Below, one piece after another: positions 1 through 6,653 of a stretch of 10,894 nt of DNA. This DNA comes from Calditrichota bacterium. Lineage in GTDB: Bacteria > Zixibacteria > MSB-5A5 > GN15 > FEB-12. Made by a program: the position numbers and the translations under genes. How positions within the stretch are numbered: position 1 is the first letter of the stretch; each line of letters begins with the position of its first letter. The stretch spans positions 1 through 10,894 of the forward strand of contig QQUK01000194.1 in NCBI GenBank assembly GCA_008501655.1, read 5' to 3'. Below the pieces are notes generated by a model. It was not told the origin of the DNA, ran no database searches, and saw nothing but the letters and a program-made list of their open reading frames with translations.

Positions 1-1
1 T

Positions 2-775
2 GAAAAAGATTTGAGAAAACGAAAAGATGAAATGCTTGCTGATGTCTATAAACTTTTAGTGTATAACTATTGTACTCCGCCTACTGAATTTGTCTATCGT
101 TATGAATACAAAGATAAAGAAGATACTTTGATGAAAGAAAAAGTCATCGTTGAAAATGAGTATACTCCGAAATCATTCTATAATGAATTTTTTGGTGAGA
201 ATATGCCTGAATATGTTGCCGTTGTAAATAATCCCACGATGGAGTACAACAAACTTTACCGCATGGAAGCAAGTCGGAATATCTATGAAAATGATGATTT
301 TGAAGTTATCAATCTTCCTATTGAGAAATTAAAAGCATATACCCGTCAATCGTTGCTCGACAGTCAGGCTGTTTGGTTTGCCTGTGACGTCGGTAAAGAA
401 AACTACCGTGATGATGCTATTATGAAAACCGGTATTTATGATTACGAAAAGATTTTTGGCATTGATTTCACTATGACTAAAAAAGAGAGACTTGCTTACA
501 ATGACGTTACACCTTCTCATGCTATGGTTATAACGGGTATTGATACTACAAAAGCCGGTGAAAACCGAAAATGGCTGGTAGAAAACAGCTGGGGAAAAAA
601 GGCCGGTGATGATGGATTCTGGTATATGTATGATGACTGGTTCTCGGAATATGTCTTGCTTGTTATAGTCGATAAAAACATACTGTCTGAAGATGATAAA
701 AAATTGTTTGATTCAAAACCTCAAATCATAGCTGACTGGGAGCCATTTTTCTTAGCCTTAAGAAATATCGAATAA
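2..775 (+). CDS. pepC: Aminopeptidase C / bleomycin hydrolase-like cysteine peptidase (peptidase C1B), 3' part only
   Basis: This is the C-terminal 257 codons of a papain-fold aminopeptidase; the frame is open from the left edge, so the start and the catalytic Cys lie outside the window. The remaining two catalytic residues are visible: His in SHAMVITGID (codon 518-520) and Asn in VENSWG (codon 584-586), each in the context typical of PepC/bleomycin hydrolase. The stretch before the His, with YDYEKIFGIDFTMTKKERLAY, also fits this family. Known members are cytosolic hexamers that remove N-terminal residues from peptides, with the C-terminus reaching into the active site. The tail here ends in LRNIE and then TAA. 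A TTG codon at 11 is internal and is not a start. The next gene begins six bases after the stop, so the two are probably co-transcribed. Family assignment is firm; the substrate is not known from sequence. Confidence 0.9.
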   Translation, partial: EKDLRKRKDEMLADVYKLLVYNYCTPPTEFVYRYEYKDKEDTLMKEKVIVENEYTPKSFYNEFFGENMPEYVAVVNNPTMEYNKLYRMEASRNIYENDDFEVINLPIEKLKAYTRQSLLDSQAVWFACDVGKENYRDDAIMKTGIYDYEKIFGIDFTMTKKERLAYNDVTPSHAMVITGIDTTKAGENRKWLVENSWGKKAGDDGFWYMYDDWFSEYVLLVIVDKNILSEDDKKLFDSKPQIIADWEPFFLALRNIE

Positions 776-781
776 CAATTT

Positions 782-2143
782 ATGTCGCTTTCAGAAGATA
801 TATCTGCATTACTAACAGCAGACCAGGTTTCGGTACACCCGGATCAATTAGCTGTTGTATCAAAAGATGAATCCACCCTCCCGGGAGTCACTCCTCTGGC
901 TGTAATATGGGCTGAGTCAACTGAGGATATTCAAAAAGTTGTTCGTTATTGTTATGAACAAGATATTCCGATCACGACCAGGGGGGCCGGTTCTGCTTTA
1001 GAAGGTTCAACAATCCCATCTGAGCATGCTATTGTTCTCGATCTCAGCAAAATGACAAGTGTTTTAGAGTTCTGGGAAGACGACCTCCAAGTCAAAGTAC
1101 AGCCGGGCATTATATACGATAACTTAAATAATAACTTAAAGCAATATGGGCTATTTTTCCCACCTTCACCGGGAGGCTCCGGGGATATCGCATCGGTTGG
1201 CGGCATGGTTTCAACCAATGCATCAGGAATATATTCTGTCAAATACGGAGGTACGAAAGAGTATATCCTCGAACTGGAAATTATTGATGGAACCGGGAAA
1301 TTATACAAAATCGGAAATCGGGCTGTTAAACGCTCAAGCGGATATAACCTTGTCGAGCTGATTTGCGGCTCTGAGGGAACTCTTGGTATTATAGCCTCTA
1401 TCACCCTGAAATTATCCGGATTGCCCGAGGGAACGCTTAAAACAGCATACAAGTTTGAAAATGAACTCAATGCCGCCAAAGCTGTATCAGAAATCTGCAA
1501 ATATGGAATCGATGTCGCTGCTATTGAATTTCTTGATAAAAAAGTGATGGAAGCTCTGAATAAGCTCAAGGATTATGGGCTTGATGAAACCCCCGCACTT
1601 TTTCTAGAATTTCACGGATCAACTGAAACGGTCAACTCAAATAAAGAGCTTGCAGGATCTATCTGTGAAGAACTCGGTGGTCTTGAATTTGAACTTAAAT
1701 CTGAACAGAATCCATGGGAAATCAGGCACTATATTACCGATTCTATTAAATATCGCAAACCGGGATATACTATCATCCGAAATGATGTCGCATTCCCTAT
1801 CTCCAGGCTCCCAGATATGGTTGAGTATTGCTATAAATTATCAGCTGATAATGATATCATGATTCACACTTTCGGTCATGTCGGCTTAGGGCTACTCCAT
1901 GCACTTATTTTAGCTGACCAATCAAATATCTCTGAATGGACAAAAGCTTTGCATGTTAATGATGAGATAATAAAAAAGGCAGTTGAATTTGAAGGTACGA
2001 TTTCCGGAGAACATGGTATCGGACTGGGTCATAAAAACCTCTTTGAACTAGAGCATAAAAACTCAGTTGAACTGATGAGAAAAATAAAATCTCAGTTTGA
2101 CCCGAAAAACATCTTAAATCCATCCAAAATCTTTGATTTATAA
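782..2143 (+). CDS. FAD-dependent 2-hydroxyacid dehydrogenase, GlcD / D-lactate dehydrogenase family
   Basis: A 453-residue flavoprotein of the VAO/PCMH superfamily, of normal length for GlcD. The N-terminal FAD-binding domain is recognisable by TRGAGSALEGS (about residues 62-72), PPSPGGSGDIASVGGMVSTN (about 127-146), and the SSGYNLVELICGSEGTLGII segment (about 185-204). The C-terminal FAD-oxidase domain has IRHYITDSIKYRKPGY (Arg315), FGHVGLGLLH (His366, His373), EHGIG (Glu410) and the final FDPKNILNPSKIF. Relatives oxidise glycolate, D-lactate or D-2-hydroxyglutarate and pass electrons to quinone, cytochrome or an electron-transfer flavoprotein. The two His and the Glu match the metal ligands of the family, but the usual Asp and Asn of HxGDGNxH are both Leu, so the substrate may differ. 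No iron-sulfur GlcF partner is in the window. ATG at 782 follows the pepC stop closely and has no clear Shine-Dalgarno, which suggests translational coupling. The stop is TAA. Confidence 0.88.
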   Translation: MSLSEDISALLTADQVSVHPDQLAVVSKDESTLPGVTPLAVIWAESTEDIQKVVRYCYEQDIPITTRGAGSALEGSTIPSEHAIVLDLSKMTSVLEFWEDDLQVKVQPGIIYDNLNNNLKQYGLFFPPSPGGSGDIASVGGMVSTNASGIYSVKYGGTKEYILELEIIDGTGKLYKIGNRAVKRSSGYNLVELICGSEGTLGIIASITLKLSGLPEGTLKTAYKFENELNAAKAVSEICKYGIDVAAIEFLDKKVMEALNKLKDYGLDETPALFLEFHGSTETVNSNKELAGSICEELGGLEFELKSEQNPWEIRHYITDSIKYRKPGYTIIRNDVAFPISRLPDMVEYCYKLSADNDIMIHTFGHVGLGLLHALILADQSNISEWTKALHVNDEIIKKAVEFEGTISGEHGIGLGHKNLFELEHKNSVELMRKIKSQFDPKNILNPSKIFDL

Positions 2144-2187
2144 CAACTTACAAAAGTTATCGAATTCCGAGAAAAAACGTAACCTTC

Positions 2188-2216
2188 TTGACTAAACATA
2201 TGTCTTTAAATATATT
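2188..2216 (+). promoter_or_regulatory. Candidate sigma70-like promoter of the DUF1573 gene pair
   Basis: TTGACT (2188-2193) and TATATT (2211-2216) are separated by exactly 17 bases, a near-consensus sigma70 arrangement in the 127-base gap after the GlcD-like gene. Transcription would begin near 2223, leaving a leader of roughly 48 bases before ATG at 2271. The call rests on motif match and position only. The rest of the gap (2144-2270) holds no gene that I can see. Confidence 0.55.
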
Positions 2217-2270
2217 ATGCGGAATTTACAACTGGAAACTTTCGCTTAATCAAAGGTATAAGAAAATAAG

Positions 2271-2969
2271 ATGAAAAAGACTCTAAAATTACAGATTATT
2301 ATAATTTGTCTCTGCTCTACCTCTCTATTAGCAGGACCTAAACTTGAGATTTCAGAACAGAGATTTGATTTTGGGGCAATTCCTGCAAATTCGATTGTTT
2401 ATAAGCATTTCTGGTTTAAATCTACCGGGACAGATACCCTTATTATCAATAATATTAAAACAGGTTGCGCCTGCGCCCTGATGGAAACTGTCAAGGATAC
2501 CCTCCCTCCCGGTGATTCAGTCAAGGTCGGTATTGAATGGAAAATCGGAAATAAAATTTTCTCAGTAGGACGATACCCCTATATTTTTACTAATGCATCA
2601 TCAGATCCTTATCGTATCTACCTAACCGGTGAAGCGTACAAAACTCTTGATAAACTCCAGCCGGTATCCTTAGTACCATATAAATTTGAGTTATCAAAAT
2701 ATAAAGATGATTCAGTAGATGAGATGAAATTCACATTAACAAATCATTCGGATCGATCGGTACAATTCAAAATAGTAACAGAACTCCCGAAAGAGTGCGA
2801 AATTAAATTACCGGAATCAATTGAACCCGGCTCAAAAGGTGTAGGGACTGTGAAAGTCAAAAAAGAGTATTTAGATTCAGAGTTTACAACTTCAGTCACC
2901 ATTGTTTCTGTTGACAATCCGGATACAAAAATAACCATACCAATCAGAAGAAAAATATTCAGCAAATAA
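2271..2969 (+). CDS. Secreted DUF1573-domain protein, cysteine form
   Basis: A 232-residue exported protein. Residues 1 to about 21 form a signal peptide (KK, then a hydrophobic run, then SLLAG). The following region is a DUF1573 domain of immunoglobulin-like beta type: RFDFGAIPANS (about 31-41), the HFWFKSTGTDTLIINNI strand pair, then TGCACA with Cys66 and Cys68, and PPGDSVKV. This corresponds to the family's usual [S/T]CGC motif, here CAC. A second beta-rich domain of about 100 residues fills the C-terminal half. DUF1573 has no established biochemical function; the placement is periplasmic or surface-exposed by inference. A weak AAAGG lies 14 bases before the ATG. It is the first gene of a two-gene unit with the paralog at 2996, 26 bases downstream, and serves as the cysteine-containing reference for that gene. 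The stop is TAA. Confidence 0.85.
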   Translation: MKKTLKLQIIIICLCSTSLLAGPKLEISEQRFDFGAIPANSIVYKHFWFKSTGTDTLIINNIKTGCACALMETVKDTLPPGDSVKVGIEWKIGNKIFSVGRYPYIFTNASSDPYRIYLTGEAYKTLDKLQPVSLVPYKFELSKYKDDSVDEMKFTLTNHSDRSVQFKIVTELPKECEIKLPESIEPGSKGVGTVKVKKEYLDSEFTTSVTIVSVDNPDTKITIPIRRKIFSK

Positions 2970-2995
2970 AAACAACGAAAGGATAACAACCAAAA

Positions 2996-3727
2996 ATGAA
3001 AAAACTTGCCATTGCGATGTCGTTTATGATTGTTGTACTCATAGCATCAGCATTATCAGCTGCACCTCGTATGACAATGCCGGAGTCGGTGTTTGATTTT
3101 GGATATGTTCCGCAGAACTCTAAAATCTCTCATATCTTCTGGCTGAAATCAACAGGTGATGACAGTCTTAAAATTCTTAAAGTAATCCCCGGCTGAGGAT
3201 GCACAAAAGCTCCTTTAGAAAAAAATGAGCTCGCTGTCGGTGACAGCACAAAACTTGAAATAATATTCAGCACAAAAAAATACTCAACCCGTATTACAAA
3301 ACGTCCGAAGATTCAGACTAATGAAGGTCCTCCGGATAAACGGGTGCAGATCATTGCTAATGTTGTTACCCGTCCGGATTCAACATATCCATTAATCATG
3401 CAGCCTTACAAACTTGATTTATCCCAATATGGAGAAAAAGTAAGAGACCGGATTGAATTTGAGATTAAAAATGTATCTGATACAAAAATTGACCTGACGA
3501 CTATATCATACGCAACAGATTTCTTTGATATTGAAATTCCAGCATCGATCGGACCGAACGAGACCGGTAAAGGAGTAGTAATTCTGAAGAGTGAAGTTCT
3601 CAAGCAGAATTTTGAAAAGTCATTTACGATTGAATGTAATGATGAGAAAACATCAAGATTTACAGTTCCGGTAAAACGGTCTGTTCGATCTTCATCGTCC
3701 CCGACTTCATCAACAAAAGGTCACTAA
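2996..3727 (+). CDS. Probable secreted DUF1573 selenoprotein with Sec-Gly-Cys motif (read through TGA at codon 67)
   Basis: Read as one gene, this encodes 243 residues with selenocysteine at 67. Residues 1-22 are a signal peptide ending ALSA/AP. The DUF1573 domain follows: VFDFGYVPQNS, FWLKSTGDDSLKI, then PG-U-GCTKAP with Sec67 and Cys69, and VGDSTKLEI. Sec67 aligns with Cys66 and Cys69 with Cys68 of the neighbouring paralog. After TGA the same frame is open for 176 codons to TAA and matches the paralog throughout, including QPYKLDLSQY against VPYKFELSKY in the second beta domain. The tail is Ser/Thr-rich (VRSSSSPTSSTKGH) and absent from the paralog. AAAGGA lies 12 bases before ATG. A SECIS-like stem-loop follows TGA at the expected distance. 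Function is unknown; Sec at the CxC position suggests thiol/selenol redox chemistry outside the cytoplasm. The alternative is a nonsense mutation with two short fragments (66 and about 127 residues), which the conserved downstream frame and the exact position make less likely. Confidence 0.8.
3194..3196 (+). other. Recoded TGA codon, proposed selenocysteine insertion site
   Basis: TGA sits in the context CCC GGC TGA GGA TGC ACA (Pro-Gly-Sec-Gly-Cys-Thr). It replaces the first Cys of the DUF1573 CxC motif, the classic pattern of a Sec/Cys homolog pair. It is the only in-frame TGA inside any gene of the window, so a general reassignment of TGA to Trp or Gly is not supported. Confidence 0.78.
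3208..3231 (+). promoter_or_regulatory. Candidate bacterial SECIS element
   Basis: AGCTC (3208-3212) pairs with GAGCT (3227-3231). After one C/T mismatch (3213, 3226), TTT (3214-3216) pairs with AAA (3223-3225). The apical loop is AGAAAA (3217-3222) with G at its second position. Twenty bases separate TGA from the loop. Known bacterial SECIS elements lie within the coding region just after UGA, with a short apical loop carrying G in its first two positions, and are bound by the SelB elongation factor. This stem-loop fits those rules. Pairing was found by eye; the upper stem is weak (three A-T pairs). Confidence 0.65.
3233..3247 (+). other. Perfect 6-bp hairpin downstream of the SECIS candidate
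   Basis: GCTGTC (3233-3238), loop GGT, GACAGC (3242-3247). It lies inside the coding sequence, directly after the SECIS candidate. Its loop starts 42 bases after TGA, beyond the usual SECIS distance, but it is the more GC-rich of the two hairpins. It could be an alternative or auxiliary element, or simply chance within Ala-Val-Gly-Asp-Ser codons. Confidence 0.4.
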
Positions 3728-3748
3728 TATTTATTCATGAAGAAGAAT

Positions 3749-3778
3749 AAAAAAGCCGTCTTATCAGACGGCTTTTTT
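3749..3778. terminator. Bidirectional intrinsic terminator between convergent operons
   Basis: GCCGTCT (3755-3761), loop TATC, AGACGGC (3766-3772) form a perfect 7-bp stem, with six A before it and six T after it. It therefore works as a rho-independent terminator on both strands. It closes the DUF1573 pair (stop at 3727, plus strand) and the GWxTD genes (stop at 3789, minus strand). Confidence 0.93.
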
Positions 3779-3788
3779 ATATTCTTAT

Positions 3789-5210
3789 CTATCGTTCCAG
3801 GAAATCCATAAATCCTCGTTTAATCCGGTCATCCCAGGTCGGACTGAATCTTTCTCCTATAGCATTTGAATGCACTAACCGGTACTCATCATCACCCCGG
3901 TTATCCTCAAAAACAAATATGAGTCCGCCACCGATTGAGTTGTATTCCCAAATAACAAAGGGACTTCCTCCCATCGGTGCCTCATGATCATCCCGCTCTT
4001 CCCATATTCCATACTTCATTAATATTCTGGCACGATCGGTCTTCCAGCCGTTTGTTTTAAATTCATCAGTTGAAAAGTTTTCGTTTACATAATAGAACCG
4101 ATTCAGGATTTCGTTTCTGAACTCATTAATCGATGTGGACGGAATTGAATCATTGTCCTGCCAGAACATCTGGAGGTAATTCTCCTTGCCTACTTCACCC
4201 AAATTTTTAAGAGTCTGTAGCTGCTCTCCATTAAGTAAATAAGTGACCAATTGTAATTTTTGACTTAATGAAAGGGTATCATACGGATCTTTAAATTTTC
4301 GTATATCCTTTGCAGCAAGCATGACTTCTTCTGTAATTATTTTATGGAACGGGAACAGCAAAGTATCAATAGATTTAGAATCTATATCTGCGGCAATTAT
4401 CTGAAGATCATAATGACCTTTTGGTATATCGCTGATATTAAATCCTTTTGTAAAAACGACCGAGCTTCCCGGCTTTTTGTTTATCGATGAACCGAGCATT
4501 TTATAGAGTTCACCGTTTTCTCGTAAAGCATTATAGAGGATCTGATATTTACCATTTGAATTATCGGTATAGGAAAGATTATAAATTTCGCCATAAACAT
4601 GCATCATTGTATCTTTTTGAGAAAAAACAGCAATCGGATTAATGAATACTGAATAACCATTAATAAATGTGTTTGGATATTTCTCCATACCCTCCGTACC
4701 GACATAATGTAACATATAGGCAAGATTCACACCGCTGATATTTATATTATCTTTTGGAGGCGGGATAACATTAATGTTTTCAATATAGAAAGTTCCTTTG
4801 TTCTTGCTGACAACATCAATAACGGTAATGCGGGCATTGTATATACCGGGTTTACATAAAAGATCTATCTTATTAAATATCCTGAAATCTTTTTTAACAG
4901 CCTCTATTTTATTTTGCACCGAGACAGAGAAATAAACCGTATTTGAATCAATGGCTTTACCGGCTGCATTATATAAATCGACTTGAGCAAAAATACGGGC
5001 TACCAACTTATCCGAAGTTGAGTCTGATTTGTAAAATTCAAACTCATCTCTGTTTACTGAAAAAGGAAACTCAACAAGAGCCACAGTATCAAAAGCAGGA
5101 TTTTCATAAACAGTTGCATTAGCATAGACCGCAATTTCACTTGCTTTAATAATTGAACCAGTACACACAAATCCGGTCAAAAGTAAAAGAATAAATAAAT
5201 ATTTTCTCAA
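3789..5210 (-). CDS. Secreted GWxTD-domain protein (second of a pair)
   Basis: A 473-residue protein with an N-terminal hydrophobic signal (MRKYLFILLLLTGF, cleavage probably near residue 23), a long beta-rich middle without recognised motif, and a C-terminal GWxTD domain: NGWKTDRARILMKYG with Gly388-Asp392, followed by FVIWEYN, IFVFEDN and DEYRLVHS. GWxTD proteins occur in FCB-group and related bacteria; their function is not established. The start is TTG. Two TTG codons are adjacent (5213 and 5210); AAGGAG at 5222-5217 is 3 bases from the first and 6 from the second, so 5210 is chosen. A Cys in the signal (GFVCTG) does not fit a lipobox, so a lipoprotein is not claimed. It lies 12 bases after the preceding GWxTD gene and shares its transcript. 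The stop is TAG, followed by the shared terminator. Confidence 0.82.
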   Translation of the reverse strand: MRKYLFILLLLTGFVCTGSIIKASEIAVYANATVYENPAFDTVALVEFPFSVNRDEFEFYKSDSTSDKLVARIFAQVDLYNAAGKAIDSNTVYFSVSVQNKIEAVKKDFRIFNKIDLLCKPGIYNARITVIDVVSKNKGTFYIENINVIPPPKDNINISGVNLAYMLHYVGTEGMEKYPNTFINGYSVFINPIAVFSQKDTMMHVYGEIYNLSYTDNSNGKYQILYNALRENGELYKMLGSSINKKPGSSVVFTKGFNISDIPKGHYDLQIIAADIDSKSIDTLLFPFHKIITEEVMLAAKDIRKFKDPYDTLSLSQKLQLVTYLLNGEQLQTLKNLGEVGKENYLQMFWQDNDSIPSTSINEFRNEILNRFYYVNENFSTDEFKTNGWKTDRARILMKYGIWEERDDHEAPMGGSPFVIWEYNSIGGGLIFVFEDNRGDDEYRLVHSNAIGERFSPTWDDRIKRGFMDFLER

Positions 5211-5216
5211 CAATAA

Positions 5217-5222
5217 CTCCTT
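5217..5222 (-). promoter_or_regulatory. Ribosome binding site that decides a TTG start
   Basis: AAGGAG on the minus strand (5222 to 5217) is the clearest Shine-Dalgarno in the window. It lies six bases before TTG at 5210-5208, and only three before the alternative TTG at 5213-5211. No ATG is available near it in this frame. Confidence 0.7.
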
Positions 5223-6542
5223 TTAAAAATCCGGTCGCTGATACAGACCATCATACGGATAAACTAATCTGTAATCGCCATCTAAATTAACATCAACAAA
5301 CACAAACTTCCTGTATTGTGAACCGGTATAATAATGCCATTCCTGATATGGACGTCTATCCGGAACAATTGGATAATCATCAACCTGATCGGGCTCACCA
5401 TAGAGAATATAAATTCTTCCACGGTCAGTGCGCCAGCCATTATTATAAATATATGAGAAATTCTGATTAGCGACTGAAATACGCCGGTAAAATTCAGATT
5501 TCACTTCATTCTCATACGTACCCGGAGTCGGATCTTTAGTTTCCCAGAAAGTATTAAATGCGTTATATCTTTCTTCAAATGTTTCTTTATCTTTTAATAT
5601 TTCTGTCTCATTTTTATCCGCGATCATCTCGATCTGACTGACTAAAACGTCATAATCAAATTTAATCATCGCCTGTGGTGTCCAGACAAGTTCAAAATCT
5701 TTGTATTTTACGTCTATTTTTTTATATCGTCTACCCCGCAAAGAAACAAATAGCTCAAACTCTCCCGGCCGTAAATCTGCGAGCGATATTTCTCTGAACT
5801 GGCGGATTACAGGTTCATCAAACACCGCTGTTAAAGTATCCCGATACAACATCCCTTTGGTATGGTGACGCAGAACCGTTTCTACAACAATATCATCAGA
5901 TTTTTCTTTACCCTGATATATTTCAAGATAGAAGAAAAGCTTCATATCTCCTGACTGCCCATATTTATGACGAACAGATGGAATTAAGCGTAAACTCCCT
6001 TTATCAAAAATAGAATAATCTTCACCTGCCGGAGCAATAGCCTGTACTAATTCGATATCTGAAATAACCGGCCGTTTATTCCCATGTTTTTCAAGCTTTA
6101 GTTTAAGTTTTCGGTCAATCTCTTTATTCTTTTTGATATCAAATAGCGTAGCTACAATTTCGTATTTATCCGGTTTTAACTGGAAATTTACCTGATTGGT
6201 ACGGTAATTATATTTTGATAATGCTTTCTGCTTACTATCAACTCGGACCGTTTGATTATGAGTATAAGAATCTACAACACGATCATCTTTAATAACTCTG
6301 ACTGTGATTTCGTATTCGGCTTCAAAATAGTCATCCATATCTTCGAAAGACAAAATCGGATTATATATCTGATAATAAACTTCAAGGCGTGATTTGTTAT
6401 CCAGAGAATCGGAATAAAATGAAGCATAATCTATTATAAAATTATCTTCAGCCGGCTTTTTAGACGTTCGAAATGCCTGTGCTGACAAAGTTGCAGATAA
6501 GGCGAATAAGAATAAAATTGATATAATTGCAAGTTTTCTCAT
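5223..6542 (-). CDS. Secreted GWxTD-domain protein (first of a pair)
   Basis: A 439-residue protein. The signal peptide is MRKLAIISILFLFALSATLSAQA (residues 1-23, written here as the segment MRKLAIISIL then FLFALSATLSAQA), with likely cleavage after AQA. A beta-rich region of about 300 residues follows, with repeated patterns such as YRTNQVNFQLKPDKYEIVA and REISLADLRPGEFELFVSL. The C-terminal GWxTD domain has NNGWRTDRGRIYILYGEPD (Gly369-Asp373), QEWHYY, RKFVFVDVNLDGDYRLVYP, a fuller match to the family than its neighbour. The frame extends to a TTG at 6593, but ATG at 6542 gives a standard signal peptide and fits the promoter at 6576-6604, so it is preferred. A short GAG lies just upstream. 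Function is unknown. The two GWxTD genes share architecture and probably arose by duplication. The stop is TAA. Confidence 0.85.
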   Translation of the reverse strand: MRKLAIISILFLFALSATLSAQAFRTSKKPAEDNFIIDYASFYSDSLDNKSRLEVYYQIYNPILSFEDMDDYFEAEYEITVRVIKDDRVVDSYTHNQTVRVDSKQKALSKYNYRTNQVNFQLKPDKYEIVATLFDIKKNKEIDRKLKLKLEKHGNKRPVISDIELVQAIAPAGEDYSIFDKGSLRLIPSVRHKYGQSGDMKLFFYLEIYQGKEKSDDIVVETVLRHHTKGMLYRDTLTAVFDEPVIRQFREISLADLRPGEFELFVSLRGRRYKKIDVKYKDFELVWTPQAMIKFDYDVLVSQIEMIADKNETEILKDKETFEERYNAFNTFWETKDPTPGTYENEVKSEFYRRISVANQNFSYIYNNGWRTDRGRIYILYGEPDQVDDYPIVPDRRPYQEWHYYTGSQYRKFVFVDVNLDGDYRLVYPYDGLYQRPDF

Positions 6543-6575
6543 AATTCTCAAACAAATATAAATATGCTCTGTTCC

Positions 6576-6604
6576 ATAATAAATAGAAACCAACGCTGTA
6601 ACAA
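6576..6604 (-). promoter_or_regulatory. Candidate promoter of the GWxTD gene pair
   Basis: On the minus strand TTGTTA (6604-6599) and TATTAT (6581-6576) are 17 bases apart, in the 111-base gap between the third permease and the first GWxTD gene. Transcription would start near 6569, about 27 bases before ATG at 6542. This suggests that the GWxTD pair can be expressed independently of the transporter genes; read-through from them is also possible, as no terminator is seen in the gap. Confidence 0.45.
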
Positions 6605-6653
6605 TATAAAAAATAGACGTTTATACTGAGGATTTAGTTGAATAAAAACATGA

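Noticed and set aside
952..1569. Long open frame on the minus strand within the GlcD-like gene, and similar antisense frames within the permeases (for example 8596-8922 and 10095-10391).
   Set aside because: They are opposite well-conserved genes, have no family resemblance or ribosome binding sites, and are explained as shadows of those genes.
2145..2158. Small inverted repeat AACTT-ACAA-AAGTT after the GlcD-like gene as a terminator.
   Set aside because: The stem is short and AT-rich and no T-run follows it.
2996..3196. A stand-alone 66-residue gene ending at TGA, followed by a separate gene from GTG at 3344.
   Set aside because: Both lie in one frame, the region between (3197-3343) is open and matches the paralog, and the GTG falls inside a conserved beta domain without a ribosome binding site.
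3194..3196. TGA read as Trp or Gly by a variant genetic code.
   Set aside because: It is the only in-frame TGA in about 10 kb of coding sequence; Trp is TGG and Gly is GGN throughout. The aligned residue in the paralog is Cys.
3737..3811. Short plus-strand frame from ATG at 3737 (MKKNKKAVLSDG).
   Set aside because: It runs through the terminator hairpin and into the end of the convergent GWxTD gene; it has no ribosome binding site.
5142..5210. Lipoprotein signal in the second GWxTD protein (GFVCTG).
   Set aside because: The residues before Cys (Phe-Val) do not match a lipobox; an ordinary signal peptide is the safer reading.
6543..6593. TTG at 6593 as the start of the first GWxTD protein.
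   Set aside because: It would put 17 extra residues before a standard signal peptide and would overlap the promoter found at 6576-6604; ATG at 6542 fits better.
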